Below the pieces are notes generated by a model, which had not been told where the DNA came from, did no database searches, and saw nothing but the letters and a program-made list of their open reading frames with translations. From Natranaeroarchaeum sp042663585 (lineage in GTDB: Archaea > Halobacteriota > Halobacteria > Halobacteriales > Natronoarchaeaceae): a stretch of DNA of 64,000 nucleotides. Positions 17,985 through 25,981 of the stretch are shown here, one piece after another. A program made the translations under genes and the position numbers. Each line of letters opens with the position of its first letter. The stretch's first letter is position 1. Location of the stretch: positions 2,046,001 through 2,110,000 of the forward strand of contig NZ_JBHTAN010000006.1 of NCBI RefSeq assembly GCF_042663585.1, given 5' to 3'.

Positions 17985-18413
17985 ATGCCCTCGCTCGCCG
18001 AACTCACCGATGCGCTCGACGGAATCGTCTACGAGGAGACCCAGCGACGCGACCACGGGATCGATCTCACCGTCGCCGAGGTGTACGAGGTCGATACCCC
18101 TGGTCGAGTCGACTTCGGGGGCGGCGAACTTGCCGAGGCCGAACTCGCTCCGCACGACCGGACGTGGCGACAGGGGGACGACGAGTACCAGTGGTGGCAT
18201 CTCGACGCCGGGCAGTACCTGATCGAGTACAACGAGCGACTGTCGGTGGACGAACGCGTAGTTCTACAGGTGCGCGATGAACTCCGTGCTCGCGGGGCCG
18301 CGCACCCGACCCTGCACGTCGACGAACTCTCACTGGTTCCGTTATCGGTCGGCGGGGGCGGTCTCCGACTGAAAGAGAACGCGAGAGTGTCAACATTGCT
18401 GGCAGACGGATGA
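17985..18413 (+). CDS. dCTP deaminase/dUTPase-fold protein
   Basis: A 142-residue protein of the dUTPase/dCTP-deaminase beta-barrel group. Supporting features are RVDFGGGELAEAEL, WWHLDAGQYLIEYNERLSVDERVVLQV and LHVDELSLVPLSVGGGGLRLKENARVSTL, which match the barrel strands and the C-terminal Gly-rich segment. The classic dUTPase motif with its catalytic Asp is hard to place, so nucleotide hydrolysis is uncertain. The ATG at 17985 (MPSLAELTDALDGIVYEET) was chosen from the family-like N-terminus; the frame is open 18 codons further. It is divergent from the AI-2E gene by about 95 bp. Confidence 0.68.
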   Translation: MPSLAELTDALDGIVYEETQRRDHGIDLTVAEVYEVDTPGRVDFGGGELAEAELAPHDRTWRQGDDEYQWWHLDAGQYLIEYNERLSVDERVVLQVRDELRARGAAHPTLHVDELSLVPLSVGGGGLRLKENARVSTLLADG

Positions 18414-18651
18414 GGTCGATCCGGAGATAGGAAGTACATCTGTCCAATATTTAATGGCAAAACAAGACATATATTCAATATAGGGGAAGCTGTTTTCTGC
18501 CCCTGTGGTCTACTTCCGCGTGCGTGCTGGATGGCACGCACATTCGTCTTCCGGTGTTCCACTTCACCGGGCGACAGCGGGGGGACGGCTGGCTTCCGAC
18601 AGCTCCGACTGGCCTCCGATGGCCGCTCCCCCGCCTCGCACGTTCGTTCGC
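18414..18651. other. intergenic region with a palindrome
   Basis: No gene is supported here. A 13-bp palindrome, TATATT-C-AATATA, lies at 18470-18482 within an AT-rich patch that could act as a promoter or as a transcription end for the dUTPase-like gene. The second half has the CGTTCGTTCGCTCAGTC type of low-complexity sequence often seen between haloarchaeal genes. Confidence 0.3.
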
Positions 18652-20145
18652 TCAGTCACTGCCCGGTGTGGCAGTCGGTTCGTCCACATCCACTTCGTTG
18701 TCCGTCCAGGTCCCCCTGAGGAACCAGAGGCCAGTCGTGACAGCGCTGGCGACGTAGGAGAACGCCATGGCGTACCAGACACCGATTACGCCGAGATCCG
18801 TGTAGACCACCAGGAAGTACGCGACAGGAATCCGGTAGATCCAGAGCTCCTGGATTGACAGAAACATGGCCGTTCGCGTCGACCCGCTCCCACGGAACGC
18901 CCCGAGGACGACCTGGAAGATGCCGAGAAAGGCGAAGGTCGGTGCGGCGATGACGAGATACGCCGAACTGACCTCGATCACGCCCGCGGCACCCTCACCT
19001 GTAATGAACACGCCGGTAATCGGTTCGGCGTAGGTGTACGCCACGACGCCGACGAGGGAGAACACGCCGACGATAATTGCACTGCTCATGCCGACCGCCT
19101 GTTTTGCCCGCTTGATCTGGTTGGCCCCGAGGTTCTGTCCGACCGCCGTCTCCGTTCCTCGTGCCAGGCCCATCGCGGGAAGGAAAACGAGCGAAGCGAG
19201 TCGCTGGACGATACCGTACGCGGCGACGGCGTCGGTGCCAGCGATGGCGACAATCGCCGTCAGCGCCGTGATCCCGAAGGAGCGAAAGCCCTGCTCGCCC
19301 GCAGTCGGCAGGCCGAGATCGACGATCTTGCGGACGGTTGTCCGCTTCGGGCGGAGGTCAGACAGCGACGGTTTGAGGCCGGTACGGCCACTGAACAGGA
19401 GATACATGCCGATCATCGCCGCCGCTCCGCGCGAGAGGATCGTCGCAACTGCCGCGCCGGCGACGCCCCAGCCCTCGAAGCCGGTCGCCTCGTAGAGCCA
19501 CGCTTCCAGCGCAAGGCCGTCGAGACCCGGTATCGCGGTGAGCCACGCGAACAACACGTTGTCGTCGAACCCGAGGATGAATATCGGATCGACGAGGAGG
19601 TTGACCGCGACGCTGACGATCATCAGGTACAGCGGCGTCTTCGTGTCACCCCAGCCACGCATCAGCGCGTCGAATATGAAGAACCAGAACATGAACTGCA
19701 CCCCGAGGAAGATGATACGCGTGTATTGGACTGCGTAGGCGTAGGCGTCGGTGCCGGGATTCGCGCCGACGAACTGCATAAGCGTCGGGGTGAGCAGATA
19801 GCCAAGGACCGCACAGAGGACGGACAGCAGTGTGACAAAGGAGATAGTCTGCCCGGCGACGTGGTGGGACTGGCTCTCGTTGCCTGCCCCCTTGTTCTGG
19901 GCGATCAGTACGGTGCCCGCGACGGTGAACCCGCCCGCCACGCTGACCATCAGGAAGATGATCGCGAAGGAGTACGACAGCGCCGCGACGGCGTCAGAGC
20001 CGACGCGCCCGACCCAGAACGTGTCCGCGAGGTTGTATCCGACCTGCAGGAGTTGCGTGAGGATGATCGGGGACGCGAGCATGATCAGGGGCTTCAGTAG
20101 CTTCCCGTCGACGACGTCTACCGATCGGTCCCCGCTTTCACCCAT
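18652..20145 (-). CDS. MATE-family multidrug/metabolite exporter
   Basis: A 497-residue protein with about twelve membrane helices, the usual MATE size. Family sequence includes PIILTQLLQVGYNLADTFWVGRVGSDAVAALS near the start, IFDALMRGWGDTKTPLYLM in the middle and GMSSAIIVGVFSLVGVVAY in the second half. It would export cationic or drug-like compounds using an H+ or Na+ gradient, most likely Na+ in a halophile; the substrate is unknown. It lies only 6 bp after a TetR regulator on the same strand, so the pair is almost certainly one operon. Induction by a substrate that releases the regulator is the natural model. Confidence 0.92.
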   Translation of the reverse strand: MGESGDRSVDVVDGKLLKPLIMLASPIILTQLLQVGYNLADTFWVGRVGSDAVAALSYSFAIIFLMVSVAGGFTVAGTVLIAQNKGAGNESQSHHVAGQTISFVTLLSVLCAVLGYLLTPTLMQFVGANPGTDAYAYAVQYTRIIFLGVQFMFWFFIFDALMRGWGDTKTPLYLMIVSVAVNLLVDPIFILGFDDNVLFAWLTAIPGLDGLALEAWLYEATGFEGWGVAGAAVATILSRGAAAMIGMYLLFSGRTGLKPSLSDLRPKRTTVRKIVDLGLPTAGEQGFRSFGITALTAIVAIAGTDAVAAYGIVQRLASLVFLPAMGLARGTETAVGQNLGANQIKRAKQAVGMSSAIIVGVFSLVGVVAYTYAEPITGVFITGEGAAGVIEVSSAYLVIAAPTFAFLGIFQVVLGAFRGSGSTRTAMFLSIQELWIYRIPVAYFLVVYTDLGVIGVWYAMAFSYVASAVTTGLWFLRGTWTDNEVDVDEPTATPGSD

Positions 20146-20151
20146 TCGACG

Positions 20152-20790
20152 CTACTGCCCCTTCCCAGTTGTGTCGTCTGTCCCGTCGACGAGTAGGCCC
20201 TCGACGAACTGTTCTTCTAGCTGGTCGCGGACTCCACGGGTGTATTCGGGGTCGTCGAGCGTGATCTGGCGCGTCCGCGCGCCGTCAAGCGTCGCAACAA
20301 GGAGCCGTGCGGTTGCGGCGGGGTCGACCTCCCGGAACACACCTTGCTCGATCCCATTCTGGATGATGTCGGCGACCGTCGATCGGAGTACCTCGTCACT
20401 GCGCGCGAGTTGTTCGCGATAGGCCTCGTTGAACGGCCCTCGGGACCGGAGTTCTAGCAGGGCGAGATGGAGCGCCGCTCGCTCGTCCTCTTCGGGTGCG
20501 AACTCCCACAGATCGAGATACTCCCGGAGTCGGTCGGCGGGCGAGTTCTCCTCGCTCGGTGCGACGACCTCCTCGAACTCGGTGATCAAATGGTCGATAA
20601 ACGCCACCAGCAGGTCTTCTTTCGTGTCGAAGTGGTAGTGCAGGAGCGAGGTGCTCTTGCCAGCCTCGTCGGCGATATGTTGCATCGTGAGGTCGGCGTA
20701 GCCGTGCTCGCAGAGGGCGCGATAGGTCGCGTCCATGATTTCCTCGCGCGTATCTGCTGCGGCGTCGGAGCCGTTCGGTGTGTCGGCCAT
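20152..20790 (-). CDS. TetR/AcrR-family repressor of the MATE operon
   Basis: A 212-residue one-component regulator. The N-terminal HTH is at about residues 14-60 (REEIMDATYRALCEHGYADL, then MQHIADEAGKSTSLLHYHF), followed by an all-helical ligand-binding domain. LLHYHFDTKEDLL is characteristic of TetR members. The gene is first in an operon with the MATE exporter, and an 18-bp near-palindrome lies 2 nt upstream of its ATG, where bound protein would block transcription. Autorepression with release by an exported compound is inferred from this layout. Confidence 0.92.
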   Translation of the reverse strand: MADTPNGSDAAADTREEIMDATYRALCEHGYADLTMQHIADEAGKSTSLLHYHFDTKEDLLVAFIDHLITEFEEVVAPSEENSPADRLREYLDLWEFAPEEDERAALHLALLELRSRGPFNEAYREQLARSDEVLRSTVADIIQNGIEQGVFREVDPAATARLLVATLDGARTRQITLDDPEYTRGVRDQLEEQFVEGLLVDGTDDTTGKGQ

Positions 20791-20792
20791 CC

Positions 20793-20810
20793 TGACTGAC
20801 TAGTCAGTTA
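20793..20810. promoter_or_regulatory. probable TetR operator
   Basis: TGACTGACTAGTCAGTTA contains a perfect 14-bp palindrome, ACTGACTAGTCAGT (20795-20808), with one further matching pair on the outside. It ends 3 nt from the TetR start codon, over the expected transcription start. This is the position and size expected of a TetR-dimer site. Inference; no binding data. Confidence 0.62.
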
Positions 20811-20975
20811 GTGAACGGTAAACGGCTTTCGGAGTCGGACGATAGCGTTGTGGAGGACGGCAAGCGACCGAGACGCATCACTGCTGGTTCTACTGTGGCT
20901 ACACGTCTACCAGTCTGGACCGCCACCGATCACTCCAAAAGCACAGACAGCTCCGCACCGCCGGGTGCGTCGACG

Positions 20976-21299
20976 TCAGTTGGAGCGTCGCCAGTCAGGA
21001 GCCGCCTCCAGCCTGGGAATTGCCGATTCGAGTTCCGATCGGATCGCGCCGTAAAAGCGCTCTCGGCCCACAGGCGTCTCCACGCGAATGATGACGGTAG
21101 TGCTTGTGACCTCGAAAATCGACATCACCCATCGCCTGCTTGCCTGCTCCCAGCGACAGAGCAGTGTCGACTCATCGTCGTCGACGGTACGCGATCCTAA
21201 CTCCCAGCTCTGTCGTGACAGATGGGAGAAGTCGTACGGTACGGCGCCCGGGAGAGATACAGGGTCGTCGCCGTCACAGGGACTGGCACGTACTACCAT
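20976..21299 (-). CDS. hypothetical haloarchaeal protein
   Basis: A 107-residue protein with no family that I recognise. It starts MVVRASPCDGDDPVSLPGAV, has a central strand-rich part (TLLCRWEQASRRWVMSIFEV, then TTVIIRVETPVGRERFYGAI) and a helical C-terminus. The alternation suggests a compact alpha/beta or beta-sandwich domain. A minus-strand ATATTTTTGC element sits about 28 nt before the ATG at 21299, consistent with a leaderless start, and a 14-bp inverted repeat lies between it and the ATG. It is less acidic than its neighbours. Confidence 0.5.
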   Translation of the reverse strand: MVVRASPCDGDDPVSLPGAVPYDFSHLSRQSWELGSRTVDDDESTLLCRWEQASRRWVMSIFEVTSTTVIIRVETPVGRERFYGAIRSELESAIPRLEAAPDWRRSN

Positions 21300-21302
21300 G
21301 AT

Positions 21303-21316
21303 GATACGTTCGTATC
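21303..21316. promoter_or_regulatory. 14-bp inverted repeat at a transcription start
   Basis: GATACG-TT-CGTATC, perfect 6-bp arms, lies between the TATA-like element (about 21322-21332, minus strand) and the ATG at 21299. A dimeric repressor bound here would block initiation of the hypothetical gene. Inference from position. Confidence 0.35.
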
Positions 21317-21340
21317 GCAAAAGCAAAAATATGGGTATTC

Positions 21341-21404
21341 GCTCGCGAGACGCTCGAACCACACTTCTTCGGGCAGCCACCCCCCGTCAACCTCGATATC
21401 CTCA
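21341..21404. repeat. decayed copy of the 3' end of the SDR gene
   Basis: This segment matches 21503-21566, which contains the last codons, the stop and about 18 bp beyond the SDR gene, over about 64 bp with about five mismatches. The offset is 162 bp. In the copy the SDR stop (TAG, minus strand) reads as TGG, so the copy is not a functional gene end. It is a short duplication or the remnant of a second SDR copy. Confidence 0.75.
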
Positions 21405-21422
21405 CCGACCTTTTTTGACTCG

Positions 21423-21486
21423 GGTGTGCAGGCACACCGCTCGCAAAAAAATCTCGGCCAAAAATCCGAAGCGCACCGCGCTTCGG
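21423..21486. terminator. hairpin-rich spacer downstream of the SDR gene
   Basis: Two hairpins lie between the duplicated segments: GGTGTG/CACACC (21423-21438) and CCGAAGCGC/GCGCTTCGG with a 3-nt loop (21466-21486). Runs of A and T (near 21411-21416 and 21445-21451) flank them. They could end the SDR transcript. Termination is inferred. Confidence 0.4.
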
Positions 21487-21520
21487 TGAACTCGCTCGCT
21501 CCGCTCACGAGACGCTCGAA

Positions 21521-22261
21521 CTACACTTCCTCGGGCAGCCACCCCCCGTCAACCTCGATATTCTCTCCGCTGATATATCCGCTGTCCTCGTCAAGGAAAA
21601 AGAACATCGCCTGTGACATGTCCTCGAAGCCGGCGGGCCGTCCCCGTGGGAGTTCGTCGGGGAACTCCGCCGAGTTCTCGACGACGTAGGGGGAGATGGC
21701 GTTGACAGTGATGCCGTCGTCAGCCGTGTCGGCCGCGAGCATCCGGGTGAACATCAACACGCCGGCTTTGGCCATGAAGTAGGGGGCGTTCTTCGGGTTT
21801 ATCAGTCCCTTCTCGCTGGAGGCGTAGCCAACGTTGACGATGCGGCCGTAGGACTGCTCGTGCATCGCCGGTAGTGCGCGACGCGAGCAGAGATAGGTCG
21901 CGTTGACGTTCGTATCGAAGACGCCCTGCCACGTCTCGTAGTCCATCTCCGTCCAGTGGACGGGCGCAAACGCCCCGACGTTGTTGACCAGTACGTCGAC
22001 GGCGCCGAGTTCGGCCTCGACGGCGTCGAAGATATCGTCCACGTCCGCTGGCACCGTGACGTCGCCCTGCACGACTGTCGTATCGCTTGCGCCGCGCTCT
22101 TCGGCCCGCCCGGCAACAGTCGCCGCGGCGTCGTCACTCGTGTTGTAGTGGACCGCCGTCTTCGCGCCGCGGTCGGCCATCGCAAGCAGTAGTTCACGGC
22201 CGACGCCGCGGGCGCTCCCCGTGACCAGCACCGTCTGCCCGTCGAGATCAGGATCGATCAT
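21521..22261 (-). CDS. SDR-family NAD(P)-dependent oxidoreductase
   Basis: A 246-residue classical short-chain dehydrogenase. It has the nucleotide-binding TGSARGVG (about residues 14-21), an NNVG motif in place of NNAG, and an active-site region with YFMAK (Tyr and Lys of YxxxK) after IVNVGYASSEKG. The C-terminus is SGYISGENIEVDGGWLPEEV. These enzymes reduce or oxidise carbonyl/hydroxyl groups; the resemblance is to FabG-like reductases but the substrate is not evident. The ATG at 22261 was chosen because the Rossmann motif must lie near the start. It is divergent from a UspA gene. Its last codons are duplicated 162 bp downstream. Confidence 0.9.
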   Translation of the reverse strand: MIDPDLDGQTVLVTGSARGVGRELLLAMADRGAKTAVHYNTSDDAAATVAGRAEERGASDTTVVQGDVTVPADVDDIFDAVEAELGAVDVLVNNVGAFAPVHWTEMDYETWQGVFDTNVNATYLCSRRALPAMHEQSYGRIVNVGYASSEKGLINPKNAPYFMAKAGVLMFTRMLAADTADDGITVNAISPYVVENSAEFPDELPRGRPAGFEDMSQAMFFFLDEDSGYISGENIEVDGGWLPEEV

Positions 22262-22321
22262 ATCTGGTCCAGGGGTTCGAGAGCAAAAGAACACGGTCTT
22301 TGTGCGGGATATCTCCACGTC

Positions 22322-22332
22322 AGTATATTTAA
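22322..22332 (+). promoter_or_regulatory. TATA box of the UspA gene
   Basis: The sequence AGTATATTTAA is centred about 30 nt before the ATG at 22358. It is a strong haloarchaeal TATA sequence and fits a leaderless or near-leaderless transcript. Confidence 0.5.
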
Positions 22333-22357
22333 CACGGTTGCAAGAGAATAGCCCTGT

Positions 22358-22810
22358 ATGACACTGAAATCAGTTCTCGTCGCAGTCGGACCTGGCGACG
22401 CCGAACGGGCCGAAGAGATCGCAGAAGCAGCCATCGAAGTTGCCGGGCCCGCCGACGCCACAGTCTCCCTGGCACACGTATTTACCGACGACGAGTATCA
22501 GGACGTCCTCGACCAACTCGAGTTCGACACTGAACTGTCGGAAGTCTCGGCGGACGACACTGCCCAGCGCCACGCCACCATCCGCTCGCTCTCGGACTTG
22601 CTAGAAGAGCAGGAGATCAGATACGAGATTCGTGGCGCAGTCGGACCGCACGGCGAGACCATCGTCGATCTGGCTAAAGAGACCGATGCGGACCGCGTCA
22701 TCGTCGGAGGCCGAAAACGGTCGCCGACCGGCAAAGCGGTGTTCGGTAGCACCGCACAGCACGTCATGCTCAACTCCCCGTCTCCCGTCACGTTCGTTCG
22801 TGAACAGTAG
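22358..22810 (+). CDS. universal stress protein, UspA family
   Basis: A 150-residue single-domain Usp. The N-terminal strand is LKSVLVAVGPGDAERAEEIA, and the C-terminal ATP-binding pattern G-2x-G-9x-G-S/T is present in VGGRKRSPTGKAVFGSTAQH, followed by PSPVTFVREQ. Members bind ATP or act in dimers to adjust stress responses. It stands alone with its own promoter and is divergent from the SDR gene. It could share regulation with that gene across the roughly 95-bp intergenic spacer. Confidence 0.88.
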   Translation: MTLKSVLVAVGPGDAERAEEIAEAAIEVAGPADATVSLAHVFTDDEYQDVLDQLEFDTELSEVSADDTAQRHATIRSLSDLLEEQEIRYEIRGAVGPHGETIVDLAKETDADRVIVGGRKRSPTGKAVFGSTAQHVMLNSPSPVTFVREQ

Positions 22811-22886
22811 ACCGGTATTGGCTCGCCGTCGGTGAGCGGACCGGCGGGAAAGAAACTATGTAATTAAGTACGACCGGATTCCTTTT

Positions 22887-22892
22887 GGAGGT
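22887..22892 (+). promoter_or_regulatory. Shine-Dalgarno site of the ROK kinase gene
   Basis: GGAGGT, 2 nt before the ATG at 22895, a strong anti-SD match in a region where most genes appear leaderless. It supports the chosen start, although the spacing is tight. Confidence 0.5.
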
Positions 22893-22894
22893 AC

Positions 22895-23866
22895 ATGGTG
22901 CATTACGCGGGCGTCGACCTGGGCGCAACCAACGTCCGGGCCGTCGTCGCTGACGACGACGGAACCATCGTCGGCTCACACGAGCAAGGAACGCCGCGCG
23001 GGCCGACCGGGATCGCCGTGACCGAGGCCGTCCTCGGCGTTCTCCGGCAGGCCTGCAGGGACGCTGGCGTCGAACCCGAATCGATCACCGCCGCTGGCAT
23101 CGGCTCGATCGGTCCCCTGGATCTCGCCGAGGGGGCAGTGATGGATCCGGCGAACCTCCCGAACACGATCGATCGAATCCCCCTCACCGGGCCGGTCGAG
23201 AAACTGATCGACAGCGACGAGGTCTACCTACACAACGATACGAACGCGGGCGTCATCGGCGAGCGTTTCTACAGCGACCGCAACCCGGACGACATGGCGT
23301 ATCTGACCATCTCGAGCGGGGTCGGTGCCGGCGTCTGCGTCGACGGGAACGTGCTCTCGGGCTGGGACGGCAACGCCGGCGAGGTCGGCCACATGGTGGT
23401 CGACCCGCAGGGACAGCTCACCTGTGGCTGTGGGAAGGACGGCCACTGGGAAGCGTACTGTTCGGGGAACAACATTCCCAGGTACACGAAGTGGATCCAT
23501 CAGGAGGATCCCATCGACACTGCCCTGCCGGTTCAGGATCCCGAGTTCAGCGCGGCGGACGTCTTCGAGTACGCGGGCGAGGACCCGCTTGCCGATCACG
23601 TCATCGACCAGGTCGCTCACTGGAACGCAATGGGCGTCGCCAACATCATTCACGCGTACGCCCCGCTGGTCATCTACGTCGGCGGTGCAGTTGCGCTCAA
23701 CAACGAAGAACTCGTGCTCGGCCCGCTCAAAGAGGAACTCCCCGAAATGGTGTTCACCAACGTTCCGGAGGTCCAGTTGACGACGCTGGGCGACGAAGTC
23801 GTGGTCAAGGGTGCGCTCGCGAGCGCGCTGACCCGCGGCACCGGCGACCGCGCGAAGCTACACTGA
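22895..23866 (+). CDS. glk: ROK-family sugar kinase (probable glucokinase)
   Basis: A 323-residue kinase of the ROK group that phosphorylates glucose or a related sugar with ATP. The ATP-binding strand is GVDLGATNVRAVVAD, and the ROK signature follows as LTISSGVGAGVCVDGNVLSGWDGNAGEVGHM (positions about 128-158). The zinc-binding CGCGKDGHWEAYCSG (about 175-189) is clear, and LHNDTNAG carries the catalytic-type Asp. The substrate is inferred from the family; N-acetyl sugars or fructose are possible. It lies about 85 bp after the UspA gene with its own ribosome site and 37 bp before the LVIVD gene. Confidence 0.85.
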   Translation: MVHYAGVDLGATNVRAVVADDDGTIVGSHEQGTPRGPTGIAVTEAVLGVLRQACRDAGVEPESITAAGIGSIGPLDLAEGAVMDPANLPNTIDRIPLTGPVEKLIDSDEVYLHNDTNAGVIGERFYSDRNPDDMAYLTISSGVGAGVCVDGNVLSGWDGNAGEVGHMVVDPQGQLTCGCGKDGHWEAYCSGNNIPRYTKWIHQEDPIDTALPVQDPEFSAADVFEYAGEDPLADHVIDQVAHWNAMGVANIIHAYAPLVIYVGGAVALNNEELVLGPLKEELPEMVFTNVPEVQLTTLGDEVVVKGALASALTRGTGDRAKLH

Positions 23867-23903
23867 CCGCGGGGTTTATTTCTCTCTCGTCCGGACCATT
23901 CGT

Positions 23904-25403
23904 ATGCGCCGCCGAACCCTCCTCCGTGCCGGTGCGGGTGTCCTTGCTGGAACCGCTGTGGGACGTGTGGCCGCACAGGAACGGGACGGCTACGAACCGA
24001 TGGGTAGTGTCGAGATTCCGGGTGCGAAAGAGGCCGCGATCACCGACGACGGCGAGATTGCCTACGTGGCCGCGGGCGACGGCTTCGTCACCGTCGATCT
24101 CTCCGATCCCACAGCGCCAGCCGTACTCAACGAAGAGCGGGGCATCCCCTCGGACGATCCGCTCGACGGCATCTGGGACCTCTGGCCGGACGGTGATCGG
24201 CTGGTCGTCGCCGGTCCCGCGAACCGCACCTTCGCGACGCCGACGGTCCTACTCTACGACGTGAGCGACCCGGCAAATCCCGTCGGCATCGACCTGTACG
24301 AACCGGGCTATCCGATCCACAACACCTTCTTCGAGGACGGTATCGTCTATCTCACGCAGCACGGCGACGAGGGGAATCCGATCGCACTCGTCGACACGGC
24401 AGAGGACGAACTAACCGAACTCGCGCGGTGGTCCTTACTCGATCACGAGGACGACTGGAGCGGCGTCAGCCAGCGGCTCTACCCGATCCACGACATCTAC
24501 GTACAGGGTGAGCTCGCCTACCTTTCCTACTGGGACGCCGGCGTCTGGGTCCTCGACGTGAGCGATCCGAGCGCTCCGGAGTACGTCAACCATTTCGGCG
24601 ACTACTCGCGCGAGGAACTCGAATCGATGAGCCAGGAGCGATCGCTCTGGGAGCCGTTCGCTCCGCCAGGCAACGCTCATTACTGTCAAGTCAACGAGGA
24701 GGGAACCGTACTGGGCGTCAGCAAGGAAGCCTGGACGACGACCGACGAAAACGACGAACCGGTCGGCGGCCCCGGCGGTATCGACCTCTGGGACGTCACG
24801 GACCCGACCGATCCGGAGCGTCTCTCGCGTATCGAGCCGCCGGAGTCGTACGACAACACCCAGCAGGGACAGTTTACGACCGCACACAACTTCGACCTGG
24901 TCGGGGACCGGCTGTACTCGTCGTGGTACTTCGGTGGCGTCAAAGTTCACGACGTGAGCAACCCGGCGAATCCGGCGGAACTGGTCTGGTGGCGAGAGCC
25001 CGACGAGGCCGTCTTCTGGACCGCGCAGGTCGGCGTTCCCGGGGACTTCTTCGTCGGCAGCAGCGGGGAGAGCGACGGCGGGTTTCAGCTTGCTACGACC
25101 GGCGCGCTGTACACGTTCCCCGACGAGGCGGGCGAACAAGCGTCGCCGCCGTCGCTCGTCGACTCGGCTGCGACCGGCTCTGACCAGGACGACGACAGCG
25201 CGAGCGAGAACGACGAGGGTACCGAAGACGACAGTGCGAGCGAGAACGACGAGGAAACCGATACCGAAGACGACACAGACGGCGACGACGGCTCAACTGA
25301 GTCGGACGACGATTCTATCCCCGGCTTCGGCGTCGGAGCCGGGGTTGCAGGCATCGGCCTGGCCGCCTGGCGCCACGCAACACGTAGTGACGACGGGGAG
25401 TAA
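23904..25403 (+). CDS. exported LVIVD-repeat surface protein with PGF-CTERM anchor
   Basis: A 499-residue beta-propeller-like protein. A Tat signal opens it (MRRRTLLRAGAGVLAGTAVG). LVIVD repeats follow, recognised by VTVDLSDPTAPAVL, LYDVSDPANPVGI, VLDVSDPSAPEYV, LWDVTDPTDPERL and VHDVSNPANPAEL, spaced about 50-80 residues apart. A long Asp/Glu/Ser/Thr linker (about 425-475) leads to a C-terminal tripartite tail: IPGFGVGAGVAGIGLAAW then basic residues, a PGF-CTERM type signal that archaeosortase A would cut and lipid-link. Ligand and role are unknown; the acidic linker suits the S-layer surface. It may be co-transcribed with the ROK gene. Confidence 0.85.
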   Translation: MRRRTLLRAGAGVLAGTAVGRVAAQERDGYEPMGSVEIPGAKEAAITDDGEIAYVAAGDGFVTVDLSDPTAPAVLNEERGIPSDDPLDGIWDLWPDGDRLVVAGPANRTFATPTVLLYDVSDPANPVGIDLYEPGYPIHNTFFEDGIVYLTQHGDEGNPIALVDTAEDELTELARWSLLDHEDDWSGVSQRLYPIHDIYVQGELAYLSYWDAGVWVLDVSDPSAPEYVNHFGDYSREELESMSQERSLWEPFAPPGNAHYCQVNEEGTVLGVSKEAWTTTDENDEPVGGPGGIDLWDVTDPTDPERLSRIEPPESYDNTQQGQFTTAHNFDLVGDRLYSSWYFGGVKVHDVSNPANPAELVWWREPDEAVFWTAQVGVPGDFFVGSSGESDGGFQLATTGALYTFPDEAGEQASPPSLVDSAATGSDQDDDSASENDEGTEDDSASENDEETDTEDDTDGDDGSTESDDDSIPGFGVGAGVAGIGLAAWRHATRSDDGE

Positions 25404-25482
25404 CATCGTAAACCATGATGGTTAGACGTCCAGACGGCCGAAACCCGAACCCTTTCCGTTCTCCGCTGTGTACTAGGTGATA

Positions 25483-25848
25483 ATGAGTACCGAAGCGTCC
25501 GAGGAGACGGACGACGGGGAGAGCCTGGCCGACGAAATCGAAAGCTGGCTGGTAAAACAGATGCCGATCATCCAGATGCACGGCGGAACCAGCAACGTCC
25601 GCAAGGCAGACCCCGAGGACGGCGAAGTGATTATCGAACTCGGTGGCGGCTGTTCGGGCTGTGACGTCGCCGACATCACTTCCGGAAACATCGAGGCCGA
25701 ACTGCTCAAGAAGTATCCCGAGGTCAAAGACGTCACCGTCCGAGTCCCCGACTCGGGCGAGGCCTTCGGCATTGACCAGCAAGAGAGCATTATGGGCGTC
25801 GACCGAACCGAAGGCGGTCGTGGCGACGTCAAAGGCAGCCGCTGGTAA
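25483..25848 (+). CDS. NifU-domain iron-sulfur scaffold-like protein
   Basis: A 121-residue protein with the NifU C-terminal domain. An acidic N-terminus (MSTEASEETDDGESLADEIE) precedes the domain (LVKQMPIIQMHGGTSNVRKA) and the CxxC pair in LGGGCSGCDVADIT, which binds a transient Fe-S cluster for transfer to target proteins. The stretch after the cysteines (NIEAELLKKYPEVKDVTVRV) is typical of the domain. The ATG at 25483 was preferred over one two codons upstream. It stands alone, 79 bp after the LVIVD gene. Confidence 0.85.
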   Translation: MSTEASEETDDGESLADEIESWLVKQMPIIQMHGGTSNVRKADPEDGEVIIELGGGCSGCDVADITSGNIEAELLKKYPEVKDVTVRVPDSGEAFGIDQQESIMGVDRTEGGRGDVKGSRW

Positions 25849-25949
25849 CACGTCGCTTTCCCGCGAACTGGCCGTATCCACTGACTATCTGGTTCCCTTG
25901 TGAGTATCTGACTTGGCCTGGTTTTCAGTTACTGGGAACGTGAATCCCC

Positions 25950-25960
25950 CCTTATATACC
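25950..25960 (+). promoter_or_regulatory. TATA box of the multicopper oxidase gene
   Basis: The sequence CCTTATATACC is centred about 26 nt before the ATG at 25982, giving a leaderless transcript and favouring that ATG over the GTG three bases earlier. Confidence 0.55.
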
Positions 25961-25981
25961 ACCGTCATAGAGCAGTAAGTG

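Noticed and set aside
21293..21508. Open frame of 71 codons on the minus strand
   Set aside because: It contains six Cys residues, lies across the duplicated SDR end and hairpins, and is explained by the copy of the SDR terminus (EDIEVDGGWLPEEV).
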